Source of the DNA: JANYHF01 sp031367715
GTDB taxonomy: Bacteria > Pseudomonadota > Alphaproteobacteria > Rhizobiales > Hyphomicrobiaceae
Direction of reading: 5' to 3'
Length of the DNA: 64,000 bases
Assembly (NCBI GenBank): GCA_031367715.1
Contig: JANLQJ010000034.1
Location: 1 to 64,000, forward strand
The position numbers and the translations under genes were made by a program. Of this stretch, positions 62,575 to 64,000 are shown piece by piece (position 1 is the first letter of the stretch; each line of letters starts with the position of its first letter). Under the pieces are notes generated by a model. That model was not told the DNA's origin and did not search any database. It saw only the letters and a list, made by a program, of their open reading frames with translations.

Positions 62575-63545
62575 GCGAGCGGGTTATCGATGCCGCCAAT
62601 GTCAGCCGGCACTATGCCGTGCAGCGCGGGCTGTTTGCCGCCGCTGCCACGGTCAAGGCCGTCTCCGATGTCAGCTTCACGGTCGAGCGCGGGCGCACGC
62701 TCGCCATTGTCGGTGAATCCGGCTGCGGGAAATCCACGCTGGCGCGGCTGCTGACACTGATCGAAACAGTGAGCAACGGCAAACTGCTGATCGACGGCCT
62801 GGACGTCACCAAGGGCGATCCCGAGACTGTGCGCAAGTTGCGTCAGACCGTGCAGATCGTGTTCCAGAACCCCTACGGCTCGCTCAACCCGCGCCAGAAG
62901 ATCGGCGCTTCGCTGGAAGAGCCGCTGGCCATCAACACCAACCTTGGCCGGCCTGAGCGCGAGGCCCGCGCGCGCCAGATGCTGGCCAATGTCGGCCTGC
63001 GCCCCGAGCATTATCAGCGCTATCCGCATATGTTTTCCGGCGGCCAGCGCCAGCGTATTGCTATAGCCCGTGCACTGATGATGTCGCCGAAGATCCTGGT
63101 GCTCGACGAACCCGTGTCGGCACTTGACGTTTCGATCCGCGCGCAAGTGCTCAATCTGTTGGCGGACCTGAAGCGCGAGCTAGGCCTCACCTATGTCATC
63201 ATCAGCCACGATCTCTCGGTCGTCCGTCATGTGGCGGACGATCTGATGATCATGTATCTCGGCCGCGTCGTCGAGAAAGGGCCGGCCGCCGAGCTGTTCG
63301 CGAAACCGCGGCATCCCTACACGCAGGCTCTCTTGTCGGCAACGCCGGTGGCCGATCCGCGCGCCAGACGCGCCCGCGTACCGCTGATGGGCGAGATGCC
63401 TTCGCCCTTCAAGCCGCCAGCCGGCTGTGCCTTCAATCCGCGCTGCCGGCATGCCAATGAGCGCTGCCGGACGGAGCTGCCAGAGTTGCAATTTGCCGCT
63501 GGTAACGAGGTCGCCTGCCATGCCGTCGCCGAGGGCCGAATATGA
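62571..63545 (+). CDS. ABC transporter ATP-binding protein (DppF family)
   Basis: The 324-residue ATPase has Walker A GESGCGKSTLARLL, signature FSGGQRQRIAIARALMM, Walker B LVLDEPVSALDVSIRAQ, and the C-terminal cysteine motif CAFNPRCRHANERC of DppF/OppF. It dimerises with DppD to drive transport. The GTG at 62571 overlaps the dppD stop (GTGA), and its own stop overlaps the phnM-like start (ATGA), so all are coupled. Confidence 0.93.
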   Translation: MSERVIDAANVSRHYAVQRGLFAAAATVKAVSDVSFTVERGRTLAIVGESGCGKSTLARLLTLIETVSNGKLLIDGLDVTKGDPETVRKLRQTVQIVFQNPYGSLNPRQKIGASLEEPLAINTNLGRPEREARARQMLANVGLRPEHYQRYPHMFSGGQRQRIAIARALMMSPKILVLDEPVSALDVSIRAQVLNLLADLKRELGLTYVIISHDLSVVRHVADDLMIMYLGRVVEKGPAAELFAKPRHPYTQALLSATPVADPRARRARVPLMGEMPSPFKPPAGCAFNPRCRHANERCRTELPELQFAAGNEVACHAVAEGRI

Positions 63546-64000
63546 CGACGACCAATGACCGAGTGCTGACCCATGCCCGCATCGTGCTGCCCGATCGCAT
63601 CATCGAGCGGGGCTGGCTGGCGATGTCAGACGGCCACATTGTCGAGATCGGCGAAGGCAAGGCGCCCGAGCGCGGCATTGATGCCGGCGGCGATCTGCTG
63701 ATCCCCGGACTTATCGAGCTTCATACAGATCAGATCGAGGCGCATTTCCTGCCGCGGCCCGGCGTCGTCTGGCATCCGCTGGCGGCGGCGCTGTCCTATG
63801 ACGCGCAGATTGCCGCCTCCGGGATCACGACCGTGTTCGACTGTTTCCGCGTCGGCTCGGACGAGCGCAAAGACATGATCACGGAGAATACGCTGCTGCT
63901 CTCGGACACGGTGCAACAAGCACAGGCCGATGGCCTGCTGCGGGCACGACATCTGACGCATCTGCGCTGCGAGATCTGCTCGCCCGATGTGGTGGAGGCG
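63542..64000 (+). CDS. phnM: PhnM-like phosphonate metabolism amidohydrolase (partial, runs off the window)
   Basis: The first 153 codons are present. They carry a metallo-hydrolase opening (ARIVLPDRIIERGWLAMSDGHIVEIGEG), the metal-site PGLIELHTDQIEAHFLPRPGVVWHPLAAALSYDAQIAASGITTVFD, all typical of PhnM, the alpha-D-ribose 1-methylphosphonate 5-triphosphate diphosphatase of the C-P lyase pathway. The ATG overlaps the dppF stop (ATGA), so it belongs to the ABC transporter operon. Other phn genes would have to lie to the right. It could be a stand-alone paralogue with another substrate. Confidence 0.87.
   Translation, partial: MTTTNDRVLTHARIVLPDRIIERGWLAMSDGHIVEIGEGKAPERGIDAGGDLLIPGLIELHTDQIEAHFLPRPGVVWHPLAAALSYDAQIAASGITTVFDCFRVGSDERKDMITENTLLLSDTVQQAQADGLLRARHLTHLRCEICSPDVVEA

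Overview
The window is high-GC DNA from an alphaproteobacterium, most likely of the order Hyphomicrobiales (Rhizobiales). The evidence is a complete PhyR/NepR/EcfG general stress response locus, HWE-type histidine kinases, an FNR/FixK-class regulator with matching boxes, an LdtR-type MarR regulator beside an L,D-transpeptidase, extensin-like and BBP2-like envelope proteins, and the DUF2948/UPF0262/LMW-phosphatase gene set. I cannot assign a genus. I recognise no tRNA, rRNA, CRISPR array or phage.

Layout. 0.1-6.5 kb: housekeeping genes (DUF2948, UPF0262, LMW phosphatase, LemA, an M48 protease, class I aldolase, KdsA) and a truncated second copy of kdsA. 6.8-18.6 kb: a block with several FNR/FixK-type boxes. 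It carries a cbpA-cbpM chaperone pair, an Lnt-like acyltransferase, a P-type ATPase, an alpha/beta hydrolase, a tandem universal stress protein, the Crp/Fnr regulator itself, small membrane proteins and a cupredoxin; an arginine deiminase remnant lies beside it.

18.7-31.8 kb: a general stress response island. Nine exact GGAAC-N16/17-CGTT promoters sit in front of an L,D-transpeptidase, a sorbosone-dehydrogenase-like lipoprotein, a PRC-barrel protein, small secreted proteins, phyR, nepR-ecfG, an unreported 45-residue membrane protein, a YflT-like pair and csbD. Two HWE kinases are embedded in it. Next to phyR lies a candidate small RNA with a C-rich loop and a strong terminator, resembling Caulobacter GsrN. 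dps follows the island.

32.7-64 kb: a frameshifted GFA-family relic, a TRAP transporter, hemB, an extensin-like protein, a divergent HIBCH-like protein, and ldtR with a second L,D-transpeptidase. Then come an aminotransferase/glycosyltransferase/phosphonate-monoester-hydrolase-like operon, ended by a 386-bp palindromic insertion, a BioF2-type acetyltransferase, an outer-membrane barrel, kdsD and cytochrome c'. The last part holds an NfeD/SPFH pair, an enolase-superfamily enzyme coupled to an RNA methyltransferase, glutathione-dependent formaldehyde dehydrogenase, and a dipeptide-type ABC transporter translationally coupled to phnM, which runs off the right edge.

Together the genes suggest a free-living bacterium investing heavily in envelope maintenance (Kdo synthesis, two L,D-transpeptidases, outer-membrane proteins) and in layered stress control: FNR/FixK for low oxygen, and PhyR-NepR-EcfG, with a probable sRNA, for general stress.
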